Assembly: GCA_009777685.1 (NCBI GenBank)
Contig: WRLJ01000003.1
Coordinates: forward strand, 1-21,625
Direction: 5' to 3'
DNA: 21,625 nucleotides
From: Oscillospiraceae bacterium
GTDB lineage: Bacteria; Bacillota; Clostridia; Oscillospirales; UBA929
This document shows positions 1-7,162 of this stretch, piece by piece. The first letter of the stretch is position 1. The number at the start of each line of letters is the position of its first letter. The notes beneath the pieces were generated by a model. It was given only the letters and a program-made list of their open reading frames with translations, did not search any database and was not told where the DNA came from. The position numbers and the translations under genes were made by a program.

Positions 1-4
1 GGGG

Positions 5-55
5 CTGGGGGCGGCACGCCCCCAGTGGGGGGCTCCGGGGGAGACCTCCCCCGGA
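5..55. repeat. Two adjacent perfect GC hairpins
   Basis: CTGGGGGCG (5-13) pairs with CGCCCCCAG (17-25) across a 3-base loop, and TCCGGGGGAG (34-43) pairs with CTCCCCCGGA (46-55) around the central AC. Neither is followed by a T tract, so they look like REP-type intergenic palindromes rather than classical terminators, although they could end a transcript entering from the left. No coding region could be assigned from 1 to 349. Confidence 0.7.
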
Positions 56-135
56 AATGCCTGAACACCACCCAAACCCACAGCCGCACGGGCAAACGGT
101 GAAAGCCCGTTCCCCAAAGTTTGCGGATCACCTGC

Positions 136-258
136 GGGACGCCGAGGTCTGCGTCCCCTACGGCGTAACATCTAAATTGTAGGGCGCGATGCCCACATCG
201 CGCCGCACACGCGCGGACACGGCACGCCGTGTCCCTACAGAGATGTCACGTTAGGGCA
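136..258. repeat. Composite inverted-repeat element (MITE/BIME-like)
   Basis: Three short hairpins lie in a row: GGGACGC/GCGTCCC (136-142/151-157), GGCGCGATG/CATCGCGCC (183-191/196-204) and GGACACGGC/GCCGTGTCC (215-223/226-234). The last two are enclosed by an outer inverted pair TGTAGGG (178-184) and CCCTACA (233-239), which continues imperfectly outwards through ACATCT (168-173) and AGATGT (241-246). Nested arms around internal palindromes are typical of dispersed non-coding repeats. A smaller hairpin, ACGGGC/GCCCGT, lies at 88-110. No promoter for the next gene is obvious between 259 and 349. Confidence 0.65.
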
Positions 259-349
259 GTTCCCCTACAGGAAACCGGGGTCTCCGAGAAAGTCTAATCA
301 GAAGGCATACGCATCTCACTCAAAATCATGAAAGAAAGGAACAATGAAC

Positions 350-1546
350 ATGCTCAGAAAAATAAGCGTTCTTATGGCCGCGCTGCTGGTCTTGGCCGCG
401 TGCGGCCAGCCGTACAGGGATTTGGGCGATGAATACCACAACGAAACAGACTATCAATATTATTTTAGCCATGACAGTAATTTCATAGCGGAGAGTGAAA
501 CCCACTTCTTTTTCTATGGCATGGGCGGGCGGTATCTTTGCTCCAGGACCAAGGAGACCGGGGAGGTCGCGGTGCTCTGCAACAAGCCGGACTGTCTGCA
601 TCACGAGGAAAAGGTCTATGAACGCAAATTTTACTGCAATGCGTACGCAAGCGGAGAACTTTCTTTGCAGTATTATGAGGGCGCGCTCTATAGCGCCGAC
701 AGCATAGCAGGCGATATTGGGGAACTGATACCGGTCATCTATAAAATCGAGACGGACGGCTCGGGGTATACAGACATTCTGCGTCCCCGGTCGGTTTTGT
801 CCAATTTTATCATCCATCGCGGAACGCTGTACATGACATATTCGGATTTTCATAAAGGGCCGGCGAGCTACACGGATGAGGAAAAGGCGGAGTTCAGCGT
901 CATGGGATACGGCGTGTATGCGTATAGCATGAAAAATCTATCGCGTTCCCCGAAAAAAATTATAGAAGAGACCGGGCACTGGGGTCAAATCGACACCGTC
1001 ATGGGATTTGGAAATACGTTGTGTATACGCGCGGTAACGGCGGAGGACTATGAGGAAACAAACGAGTTTTCCTCACAGCAATGGCTGTATAACATAAACA
1101 CGGCAGAAAAAAGAACGTTCGAGCCGCCCAGAGGCTCTACACTAGCCTGGGTAGACGATACTCTGGTCTATTTTGGAGCAGCGGAGTTTGGCGACCTTAC
1201 GCAAAAAGCTGTGCGGATCAATTTTGACGGCACGGCGGCCGGAGAGCTGGACATTGAGTTCAGACAGGATTTATATGCGTTCGGCGGAATCCTCGCGGCG
1301 GATAACAGGCATCTGGTAACCTTTGACCTGGTCCCCCTGGAGGAACGCAGCGTCCAGTTCTATAATGACCGGGGAGAGCTTCTGAATGAGGTGCTGCTTC
1401 ACAACAGGAGGCACCCCGGCTTGGGGATAACGCGGGACTACTATTTCTACCTGAAGAACGGTCAAAACGGAGATGATATATGGGCGATTGATCTGAGCGA
1501 TCTGGACAATCCGAATTTGGAAGGCAAACCGTTTTATGAACACTGA
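350..1546 (+). CDS. Secreted lipoprotein, probable beta-propeller-like, function unknown
   Basis: The 398-residue product begins with a basic N terminus, a hydrophobic stretch and the lipobox LAAC, so it is probably lipidated at Cys18 and displayed outside the membrane. AGAAAGGA at 333-340 sits 9 bases before the ATG at 350 but only 3 before the ATG at 344, so 350 is preferred. A Cys/His cluster follows at Cys64, Cys77, Cys82, His84, His85 and Cys96 (core CNKPDCLHH). I recall similar clusters in uncharacterised Clostridia lipoproteins, but that is memory, not a search. The rest alternates short beta-like segments with Gly/Asp turns (for example YKIETDGSGYTDIL), which suggests a propeller. It lies 33 bases upstream of an ABC ATPase and is probably cotranscribed with it, as a sensor or accessory subunit of that exporter. 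Codon use is more AT-rich than in downstream genes. Function is not assigned. Confidence 0.8.
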   Translation: MLRKISVLMAALLVLAACGQPYRDLGDEYHNETDYQYYFSHDSNFIAESETHFFFYGMGGRYLCSRTKETGEVAVLCNKPDCLHHEEKVYERKFYCNAYASGELSLQYYEGALYSADSIAGDIGELIPVIYKIETDGSGYTDILRPRSVLSNFIIHRGTLYMTYSDFHKGPASYTDEEKAEFSVMGYGVYAYSMKNLSRSPKKIIEETGHWGQIDTVMGFGNTLCIRAVTAEDYEETNEFSSQQWLYNINTAEKRTFEPPRGSTLAWVDDTLVYFGAAEFGDLTQKAVRINFDGTAAGELDIEFRQDLYAFGGILAADNRHLVTFDLVPLEERSVQFYNDRGELLNEVLLHNRRHPGLGITRDYYFYLKNGQNGDDIWAIDLSDLDNPNLEGKPFYEH

Positions 1547-1579
1547 GTGTTCCGCAAGGACTGTGAAGGAGATGATTCG

Positions 1580-2422
1580 ATGAATATGCACATCGCCGAT
1601 CTGAGCAAATCCTACGGCAGGAAACGGGCGTTGATCGACTTTACCTGCTCCTTTGAGCCGGGCGTTTACGGGCTGCTCGGCCCGAACGGCGCGGGAAAGA
1701 GTACGCTGATGGGCTGCATTGCCAAAAACCTGATGCCGGACAGCGGCAGCGTCGTCCTGGACCCGCCGGCGGACATCCTGCCCGTGCTGGGATACATGCC
1801 GCAGCAGCAGGCGGTCTACGACACGTTTTCAGCGCGGCGGTTCCTATACTACATGGCCGGGCTGAAAGGCATCAAACGCCCCAAACAGGAGATTGAGGAC
1901 CTGCTGGAGGTCGTCAATCTGCGCGGCGCCGCGCACAGGCCCATGCGTACATATTCCGGCGGCATGAAACAGCGCGCCTTGCTGGCGCAGGCCTTGCTCG
2001 GCCATCCCAAGGTCATTCTGCTCGACGAGCCGACCGCGGGGCTGGACCCTGCCGAGCGGATACGCATCCGCAACTTCATCAGCAAAATCGCGTCCGATAA
2101 AATTCTCATTATCGCCACCCATGTGGTGGCGGATATCGAATTCATCGCCCAAAAGGTCATTATTCTGCGCTACGGGCGGCTTGTCGGCGCTCACAGCCCG
2201 GAGGACTGGCTCAGGAGCGCGGAGGGGAAGGTGCGCGAGTGCGTCATCGCCGAACAGGAGCTTGCCGGGTATCAGCAAAAGTATAAAGTGAGTAACATCC
2301 GCAGGCTGGCCGAGGGCGTCTCTGTCCGGCTGGTCGGCGATGAACTGCCGGAACAGGGCTTGCCGGTCAGCCCGACGATGGAGGATGTATATTTATATAT
2401 ACATGGAAATTATGAGAGTTGA
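1580..2422 (+). CDS. ABC transporter ATP-binding protein
   Basis: A 280-residue cytoplasmic ATPase that would energise the neighbouring ABC-2-like permease. It has a complete nucleotide-binding domain: Walker A GPNGAGKST (34-42), a Q-loop around Gln75, signature YSGGMKQ (125-131), Walker B VILLDE (145-150) with the D-loop GLDP, and switch His181. The last 80 or so residues form a C-terminal extension usual in drug, lantibiotic and CcmA-type ATPases. The ATG at 1580 is chosen because AAGGAGA (1566-1572) lies 7 bases upstream; a GTG at 1547 would add 11 residues without a ribosome site. It overlaps the following permease by 20 bases, which suggests translational coupling. It is not a MalK-type sugar ATPase: it lacks the long C-terminal regulatory domain and is about 80 residues too short. 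The exported or extracted substrate cannot be told from the sequence. Confidence 0.95.
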   Translation: MNMHIADLSKSYGRKRALIDFTCSFEPGVYGLLGPNGAGKSTLMGCIAKNLMPDSGSVVLDPPADILPVLGYMPQQQAVYDTFSARRFLYYMAGLKGIKRPKQEIEDLLEVVNLRGAAHRPMRTYSGGMKQRALLAQALLGHPKVILLDEPTAGLDPAERIRIRNFISKIASDKILIIATHVVADIEFIAQKVIILRYGRLVGAHSPEDWLRSAEGKVRECVIAEQELAGYQQKYKVSNIRRLAEGVSVRLVGDELPEQGLPVSPTMEDVYLYIHGNYES

Positions 2423-4517
2423 ATTGCGAAAGGGCTTTGATAAAATCTGGCTGCTGCTCCTGCTGATCATTCTGGCCGTAAACGGGTATTTCTTTTACCA
2501 GCACCAGATCAGCTATTACGGCTGGCAGCGGGAGGGCAATCCGGACATCATCTCCTTTTACACCGCGCAGCAGCAAAAGCACATTGACGATTACCCCTCT
2601 TTTATCCTGGACATGCCGGAGCGGGCGCGGATGGCGGCCACGCTGTCCAAGGATACAAGCGGCTTTGCGCGCCGCAACATCGACAAGACGACGCGGGATT
2701 TTGCCGGCCTGGACACGCTTCCGCTGCGGATGGGACCGGACGCCGCCGTGGAGCAGACGTATCATTTCCCCATGACCGATATTCTGCTTGCGGCCGCCAT
2801 GCTGTTCGCCTGTATGCGGCTGTTCGGCATGGAGTATGAGCGCGGCCTGTTCGGATTGCTGATGGCCACGCCCTCACGCGGGAGGATCGCCGCTCATAAG
2901 ATGGCCTCGCTCTTCCTGAACCTCCTGATCATGGCGGCGGCGCTGTACGGCAGTAATATTTTGATCGGGCACACCCTGTTCGGAACGGGCGACCTGAGCC
3001 GTCCGATCCAGTCCATTTCGGCGTTCCGCAACTGCAACCTCCGCCTATCCTGCGGCGGCTATCTGTGGATGGGGTTCGGCATCAAGTTTTTATTCCTGTT
3101 CGCGCTCGGGATGATGGTTTTGGCGCTGTTTATCGGGCTGAAGAATACGCCGGTTGTATTGCTGGCCGCTTCGTTTGCCGCGGGGGCCGAGTACTGGTTG
3201 TACCATACGGTCCCCGTGGCATCAAGCGTAAATGCGTTTCGGCTTGTGAATATCTTTCACCTGATCGACAGCTTCTCCCTGCTGGGCTGGTATCAAAACA
3301 TCAATCTGTTCGGGTTTCCCGTCAATATGCTGACCGCTTGGTCTGTGGTGACGGGCCTGTCCCTCCTCCTGTGCGGCGCGGTGATTTATGTTCATTTCAA
3401 AACCGGCGCGGCGGCCCGCGGCACGGCCTTCCTGGCCGCCCTTGAGCGGGTGCGCGAACGCCTCAGCCGCCTGACAGACAAAATGGGACGGCACACCGTT
3501 CTCGGCCTGCACGAGCTGCATAAGGGGATCCTGAGCGCCGTCATCGTCCTGACCGTTCTGACGTGCCTGATGACCTATCAGGTTCGTTCGGCGTATACCG
3601 TGAAGTACGGTGAAGAAATCATCTATGAAGAGTACATCCGGAAAATCGGGGGGCGAATTACCGCCGAAACGCAACAATTTATGGAGGAGGAATGGGCGTA
3701 TTTCTTCTCGCTCCCGCCGGAGACCCTGGGGTTTTATGACGGCAACATGAAGGCTCTGGCCCGCATTGAATCCCAGGTGCGCAACGCGCTGAACCAGGAA
3801 GCGGAAAACGGCATAGAGGCGTGGCTGATCAATGATACGGGATACCTGCGCCTGACGGCGAATCCCGCGCAGGACGCGCAGGACGTCATGATTCTCTGTT
3901 CCGCGGCGCTATTGCTCTGCGCCGGACTGTTCGCAAGAGAAAATATAGGCGGCATGAAGAAGCTGCTGCGCATTTGCAAGAACGGAAGCCGTTTGATATT
4001 CGTCAAGCTGGCCCTCACCCTGCTCCTGTGCCTGCTCGTGTCCGGCATCGTCTATGCCTCGCGTTTTTTGACGATTACCAAGCTGTATTCGCTTGAATAT
4101 ATTCATGCGCCTGTCCAGAGCATTTCGGAATTAGCCAATTACGGCCCGCATGTCAGCATCCTGCAATATGTAACCGCCTTGTATGCCGTGCGGGCCGCGG
4201 GGGCGCTGGCCATGGGCTTCTGCCTCGCGGCGATTTCGTCGGTTTGCCGATATCTCTCTGTCGCGTTCGCCGCTTCCATGGGCCTATTGCTCGCACCGGC
4301 GGCGGCCTATCAGACGGGAGTAACGGCGATGAAATATGTATCCAGCTTCCCGCTTCTGTACGGCAATTTGCTGTTGCAGGGAGGCCCTGCATGGATCTGG
4401 AGCATGATCGGGACACTGGCGCTTTGCGCGGGCTGCTGTATGATCATCTGGCGCGCCTGGCGCCGGGACCCGTCGCACGGGATTTTCACGAGATGGGTTA
4501 GGGGGAGATGGGGGTGA
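2403..4517 (+). CDS. ABC-2-like permease with internally duplicated halves
   Basis: A membrane protein of about 704 residues with roughly 12 hydrophobic segments. It reads as two tandem copies of an ABC-2-type half. Each copy has an N-terminal membrane segment, an extracytoplasmic loop of about 100 residues, then a cluster of five or so helices. PIQSIS (201-206) is matched by PVQSIS (570-575), and the segment around GMEYERGLFGLL matches that around ARENIGGMKKLL. A single polypeptide would thus supply both membrane halves for a homodimer of the ATPase encoded upstream. The start is uncertain: ATG 2403 overlaps the ATPase gene, ATG 2412 is also possible, and ATG 2385 touches the GGAGG at 2380-2384 with no spacing. 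The gene ends in front of a terminator that belongs mainly to the opposite strand. The substrate is unknown; resistance to, or export of, a peptide or lipid is possible. Confidence 0.85.
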   Translation: MEIMRVELRKGFDKIWLLLLLIILAVNGYFFYQHQISYYGWQREGNPDIISFYTAQQQKHIDDYPSFILDMPERARMAATLSKDTSGFARRNIDKTTRDFAGLDTLPLRMGPDAAVEQTYHFPMTDILLAAAMLFACMRLFGMEYERGLFGLLMATPSRGRIAAHKMASLFLNLLIMAAALYGSNILIGHTLFGTGDLSRPIQSISAFRNCNLRLSCGGYLWMGFGIKFLFLFALGMMVLALFIGLKNTPVVLLAASFAAGAEYWLYHTVPVASSVNAFRLVNIFHLIDSFSLLGWYQNINLFGFPVNMLTAWSVVTGLSLLLCGAVIYVHFKTGAAARGTAFLAALERVRERLSRLTDKMGRHTVLGLHELHKGILSAVIVLTVLTCLMTYQVRSAYTVKYGEEIIYEEYIRKIGGRITAETQQFMEEEWAYFFSLPPETLGFYDGNMKALARIESQVRNALNQEAENGIEAWLINDTGYLRLTANPAQDAQDVMILCSAALLLCAGLFARENIGGMKKLLRICKNGSRLIFVKLALTLLLCLLVSGIVYASRFLTITKLYSLEYIHAPVQSISELANYGPHVSILQYVTALYAVRAAGALAMGFCLAAISSVCRYLSVAFAASMGLLLAPAAAYQTGVTAMKYVSSFPLLYGNLLLQGGPAWIWSMIGTLALCAGCCMIIWRAWRRDPSHGIFTRWVRGRWG

Positions 4518-4550
4518 TCTCCGGCAGATACACAGCACCCGTTTGCCCAC

Positions 4551-4585
4551 AAAAAAAGGCCGCAAGCTCTCCACGGCTTGCGGCC
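4551..4585 (-). terminator. Rho-independent terminator, probably bidirectional
   Basis: GGCCGCAAGC (4558-4567) and GCTTGCGGCC (4576-4585) form a 10-bp stem with an 8-base loop. Read on the minus strand it is followed at once by seven T residues (4557-4551), a textbook terminator for the small gene at 4601-4801. It also lies 40 bases after the stop of the plus-strand permease, where a weaker CTTTC follows it, so it may serve both convergent units. Confidence 0.9.
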
Positions 4586-4600
4586 CTTTCGCGTCCGCTC

Positions 4601-4801
4601 TCAGCGGTCGCTGTTCGCCTTTTCCCGATTGCCGGATTGGTTCTTCGCGTTGCGGCTCTCGCCGTCGCAGGCGCTCTGCGCCATCGTGGGACGACCGTCG
4701 CCTGCGGGACGACCGTCGCCTGCGGGGCGATTATCGCGGTTCTCGCCGCCCGCCTTGCGGCTGCGGGCCTGCTTGTTGTCGAGCTGGCTGTCCTTTGCCA
4801 T
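4601..4801 (-). CDS. Small polar, Asn/Gly/Arg-rich protein (66 aa), hypothetical
   Basis: The product starts MAKDSQLDNKQ and is almost entirely polar (Asn, Gly, Arg, Asp, Ser, Lys, Gln) with a single Cys and no hydrophobic segment, so it is probably intrinsically disordered and cytoplasmic. The case for a real gene is AGAGGTGAT placed 7 bases upstream of the ATG and the ideal terminator starting 15 bases after the stop. A longer reading from 4855 lacks a ribosome site. A 6-residue unit (RPAGDG) is tandemly duplicated inside it. The composition and size recall small acid-soluble spore proteins of the gamma type and other small spore or stress peptides of Firmicutes, but no diagnostic motif was seen, so this is only an analogy. 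It is divergent from the M23 peptidase gene. Confidence 0.65.
   Translation of the reverse strand: MAKDSQLDNKQARSRKAGGENRDNRPAGDGRPAGDGRPTMAQSACDGESRNAKNQSGNREKANSDR
4688..4723. repeat. Perfect 18-bp tandem duplication in the small gene
   Basis: GGGACGACCGTCGCCTGC occurs twice head to tail (4688-4705 and 4706-4723). Because the unit is a multiple of three it adds six residues to the minus-strand peptide without changing frame. A third, partial copy (GGG) begins at 4724. Such units are prone to copy-number change by replication slippage. Confidence 0.9.
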
Positions 4802-4858
4802 GTGAAATATCACCTCTGCGTCATAGGATTGCCAGTTCCCGCGCGCAATATACATCCG

Positions 4859-4898
4859 CCCCTTTGGGATACTAACGGCAGGATAAATTCAAAAGGGG
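4859..4898 (+). promoter_or_regulatory. Inverted repeat covering the ribosome site of the M23 gene
   Basis: CCCCTTT (4859-4865) is complementary to AAAGGGG (4892-4898), which is itself the ribosome site of the peptidase gene. Pairing across the 26-base loop would hide that site. The loop is long, so this may be chance. A possible minus-strand -10 (TATATT, seen as AATATA at 4847-4852) for the divergent small gene lies beside it, with no good -35. No convincing plus-strand promoter was found. Confidence 0.3.
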
Positions 4899-4907
4899 AT
4901 GATCAAA

Positions 4908-6017
4908 ATGGACCGCGCCAAAACCGCCGGGCGGCTGCTGGCCGTTGGGTTTACCGTAATTTTTTGTCTGAATCCGGCCGTTCCGGCCCGCGCCGCCGGC
5001 CCCGCGCCGGCTCCGCCGGAGCTGGAGCCCAGGCTGTTCGGGCCGCCGCCGTCTCCCGAACCGGAACCGGAGCAGGAGGCGCCCGGCGCCGGGAACGAGG
5101 TCAAGGAATCGTATATCCGCTGGGTCGACTTCAACGCGCCCGCCCCGCTGATGCGGCAATTGATCGAGATGGACGTAAAATCCCGCGCCTCCGGAGAGAC
5201 CGCCCCGTTTGACTGGATCGAGGGGCTGGCCTATCTGGCGGTCAAATGCGGCGGCGACTTCCGCAAGCACAAGGCCGCGCAGCTGCGGCAGCTGCGCAAG
5301 GCTCTGGAGGAGGGGAAGACGGTTGCCGGGCTGGGCGAGGGACTGAAGACATACGCCTATTATCTCGAAGCCTACGGCGCGGCGCTGGGCGGTCTGGTGG
5401 GCGCATACGAGCAGGAGACGGCGGAGGGGGTTTGGGAACCGCGCTACGGTCTGCGCGCGTTTTCGCCGATCGCCAAGGGCTTCGCCTACGGCCACTATGA
5501 CGACTTCGGCAGCGGGCGCGCCTACGGCTATCGCCGCAAGCACCTCGGGCATGACCTGATGGCCCTGACGGGCACGCCGGTCATCGCGGCGGAGTCCGGC
5601 GTGGTGGAGGAGCTGGGCTGGAACCGCTACGGCGGCTGGCGCGTCGGCGTGCGCAGCCGCGACGGTCTGCGGTATTGGTACTACGCCCACCTGCGCCAGA
5701 ACCGCCCCTACGCGGAGGGCCTGCAAAAGGGCGCGGCCGTCGCCGCCGGGGACGTCATCGGCTATGTGGGCCGCACCGGCTACAGCAGCCGCGAGAACAC
5801 CAACGGCATCGAGCAAAGCCATCTGCACTGGGGCTTACAGCTGATTTTCCACCCGTCGCAGAAGGACGGCCCCAATCAGATTTGGATCGACCTCTACGAA
5901 ATCACCAAGCTGCTGGAGCCGCGCCGCAGCGCGACGGTGCGCGACCCGGAGACGAAGGAACACCGCCGCGCGCTGGGGTATCGGGAGATTGCGGGTCAAG
6001 CCCGCAATGACGGGTAG
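4908..6017 (+). CDS. Secreted M23 (LytM-type) zinc endopeptidase
   Basis: A 369-residue exported peptidase expected to cut peptide cross-links in peptidoglycan. Order: signal peptide ending near VPARAA (about 1-30), a Pro/Glu-rich spacer (about 31-65), a helical region (about 70-190) and the M23 domain (about 190-330). All zinc ligands of the family are visible: His212 and Asp216 in HLGHD, and His305 and His307 in SHLHWGL, with YAH (His261) as the usual catalytic histidine region. It should therefore be active, unlike the many degenerate M23 proteins. ATG 4908 is preferred over ATG 4899 because AAGGGG (4893-4898) is 9 bases away from the former and adjacent to the latter. The final residues (REIAGQARNDG) come from a palindromic repeat, so the original stop has probably been lost. 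A role in cell division, sporulation or wall turnover cannot be chosen from sequence alone. Confidence 0.92.
   Translation: MDRAKTAGRLLAVGFTVIFCLNPAVPARAAGPAPAPPELEPRLFGPPPSPEPEPEQEAPGAGNEVKESYIRWVDFNAPAPLMRQLIEMDVKSRASGETAPFDWIEGLAYLAVKCGGDFRKHKAAQLRQLRKALEEGKTVAGLGEGLKTYAYYLEAYGAALGGLVGAYEQETAEGVWEPRYGLRAFSPIAKGFAYGHYDDFGSGRAYGYRRKHLGHDLMALTGTPVIAAESGVVEELGWNRYGGWRVGVRSRDGLRYWYYAHLRQNRPYAEGLQKGAAVAAGDVIGYVGRTGYSSRENTNGIEQSHLHWGLQLIFHPSQKDGPNQIWIDLYEITKLLEPRRSATVRDPETKEHRRALGYREIAGQARNDG
5988..6008. repeat. Palindromic repeat overlapping the end of the M23 gene
   Basis: ATTGCGGG (5988-5995) and CCCGCAAT (6001-6008) form an 8-bp stem with a 5-base loop, TCAAG. This kind of element is a familiar dispersed palindrome in many bacterial genomes and is often read through by gene ends as IAGQARND. 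Here it provides the last codons of the peptidase, followed by TAG at 6015-6017. Confidence 0.7.
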
Positions 6018-6052
6018 GGGGGCGCATTGCGCAACGCGTCATTTGTCCACTA

Positions 6053-6116
6053 CAACGCGCCGGGGGAATCATTCCCGGCGCGTTGCGACGCGATACACGC
6101 ACCGCGCACCGTGCGC
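6053..6116. repeat. Convergent-gene palindromes, possible terminator
   Basis: CAACGCGCCGGG (6053-6064) and CCCGGCGCGTTG (6074-6085) make a perfect 12-bp stem with a 9-base loop. A second dyad, GCGCAC/GTGCGC, lies at 6104-6116. They sit between the convergent M23 and sigma-like genes and could stop transcription from both sides, but no T tract follows on either strand, so they may equally be dispersed palindromic repeats. Confidence 0.6.
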
Positions 6117-6135
6117 AGGGCGTTGTCGGGTTCAT

Positions 6136-7050
6136 CTACACCGCGTCATCGGCTTGAGTAAACGTATCCCAACGACGACTGATGCTTTGGCAAAGCTCGT
6201 CAAGCGCCTGCCCGGTCATGCGATGCTCGGCTTGAATTTCCTCCACCGTGTATCCCTCAAAGAGCATCTTGAGGACGGCTCTCTCTGGCGGATTCAGCCA
6301 TTGATACCGGAAAGTCTCCATGTCGATCCTGCGTTCAACCGACAGCATATCATTCGTATAGCGAGACAGAAACCGGTCATGCCCCGTCATGTCAGAATCG
6401 GCATCTTTGCCGATCGGGGCGTCCAGTGATACGACGTTGTAGGAGGAATGGCGCGTGTATTGTTTGTTCTTTTCGATCAACTGTCTTTTGATTTCATCAA
6501 ACAAGAAATCCTTGAGCGATCCCTGTATGGGGGTATAGGTGTGAAGGGCTTCCCAAAGAGCGGCGCGGGCGGTTGCGCGGCGTTCCTCCATAGGGGTGGT
6601 TTTCGCGTACAAATAAACCGCCTTATCAATCAGCCATTGGTAAGCGATCAGCAAATGCGGATGCCCGGCCAAAGGCGTTGTCTTCTTGGCCGCCTGGGAT
6701 CTTGGCCTGCGCGGGGGCGGCACGATATAGCCCTTCCAAAGGGAATCTTCTCTGTCCTCAACGAACAAAAAGTGTACCGGCAGGTCGATTCCCAGCTGTT
6801 TCAGGCGCTTTGCGATTTCAAAAGCCTTAACCGTACCGTTTACCGCCAGAGCAAATCCTTTTTCTGCATTCGCCTCAACGCATAACGAGCATTCGTCCGG
6901 CAGAAACCCGACCCTGATGGTGCGCGGCAGCTTGTCTCGCATCCCCGATCCAAAACATAGAACTCCATCCGCGCTCATGGTTGCGCAAGGTCTGCGGCGG
7001 TTGTTCGCGGGTTCGCACCATACGATTTTGTTTTCGTTTGATTTTCTCAT
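6136..7050 (-). CDS. Sigma-70-like protein with a novel N-terminal domain
   Basis: A 304-residue cytoplasmic protein. Residues about 130-215 resemble sigma region 2: a helical segment, then ALWEALHTYTPIQGSLKDF, EIKRQLIEKNKQY and the linker VVSLDAPIG, all of which have the spacing seen in sigma-70 proteins. Residues about 240-295 (NPPERAVLKMLFEGYTVEEI) resemble the helix-turn-helix of region 4. Residues 1-110 form a separate mixed alpha/beta domain with Cys12, Cys22, Cys32, Cys54 and Cys57 that I do not recognise. Region 3 is absent. The start at 7050 is set by TAAGGAGG (7060-7067); the upstream extension to 7098 has no support. The gene is divergent from dapL and convergent with the M23 gene, and is more AT-rich than both, which fits acquisition by transfer. 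It could be an alternative sigma factor, possibly signal-gated by the N-terminal domain, or a sigma-derived regulator. Confidence 0.7.
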   Translation of the reverse strand: MRKSNENKIVWCEPANNRRRPCATMSADGVLCFGSGMRDKLPRTIRVGFLPDECSLCVEANAEKGFALAVNGTVKAFEIAKRLKQLGIDLPVHFLFVEDREDSLWKGYIVPPPRRPRSQAAKKTTPLAGHPHLLIAYQWLIDKAVYLYAKTTPMEERRATARAALWEALHTYTPIQGSLKDFLFDEIKRQLIEKNKQYTRHSSYNVVSLDAPIGKDADSDMTGHDRFLSRYTNDMLSVERRIDMETFRYQWLNPPERAVLKMLFEGYTVEEIQAEHRMTGQALDELCQSISRRWDTFTQADDAV

Positions 7051-7074
7051 TTTTGTGGCCTCCTTAAAAATATA

Positions 7075-7120
7075 CTCGAGCATGGTCGAGCAGGCCACAT
7101 TTTATCATGCTTCGCATGAT
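7075..7120 (-). promoter_or_regulatory. Leader dyads upstream of the sigma-like gene
   Basis: Just upstream of the ribosome site are CTCGA/TCGAG (7075-7079/7086-7090) and ATCATGC/GCATGAT (7104-7110/7114-7120). On the minus strand the first also reads as a direct repeat TGCTCGA spaced by three bases. A poor promoter candidate overlaps them (TTGGAA then TGATAA). They could be operators, perhaps for autoregulation. No regulator is identified. Confidence 0.35.
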
Positions 7121-7162
7121 ATTTCTTCCAAACCTGTAATATCCGCGGAGATTCATCCTTCA

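Noticed and set aside
1580..2422. This ATPase as the energy source of the sugar permeases
   Set aside because: It lacks the C-terminal regulatory domain of MalK-type proteins and overlaps its own ABC-2-like permease gene, so it belongs to that transporter.
4688..4723. A CRISPR-like repeat
   Set aside because: The two 18-bp copies are directly adjacent with no spacer and lie in frame inside a coding sequence.
4601..4801. The small peptide as a bacteriocin precursor for the upstream ABC unit
   Set aside because: There is no leader with a double-glycine or similar cleavage site, no Cys/Ser/Thr-rich core, and the gene is on the opposite strand with its own terminator.
4508..5212. A 234-codon plus-strand open frame between the permease and M23 genes
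   Set aside because: It crosses a strong terminator hairpin and the start of the M23 gene, and the translation shows no domain. The minus-strand 66-residue gene has better signals.
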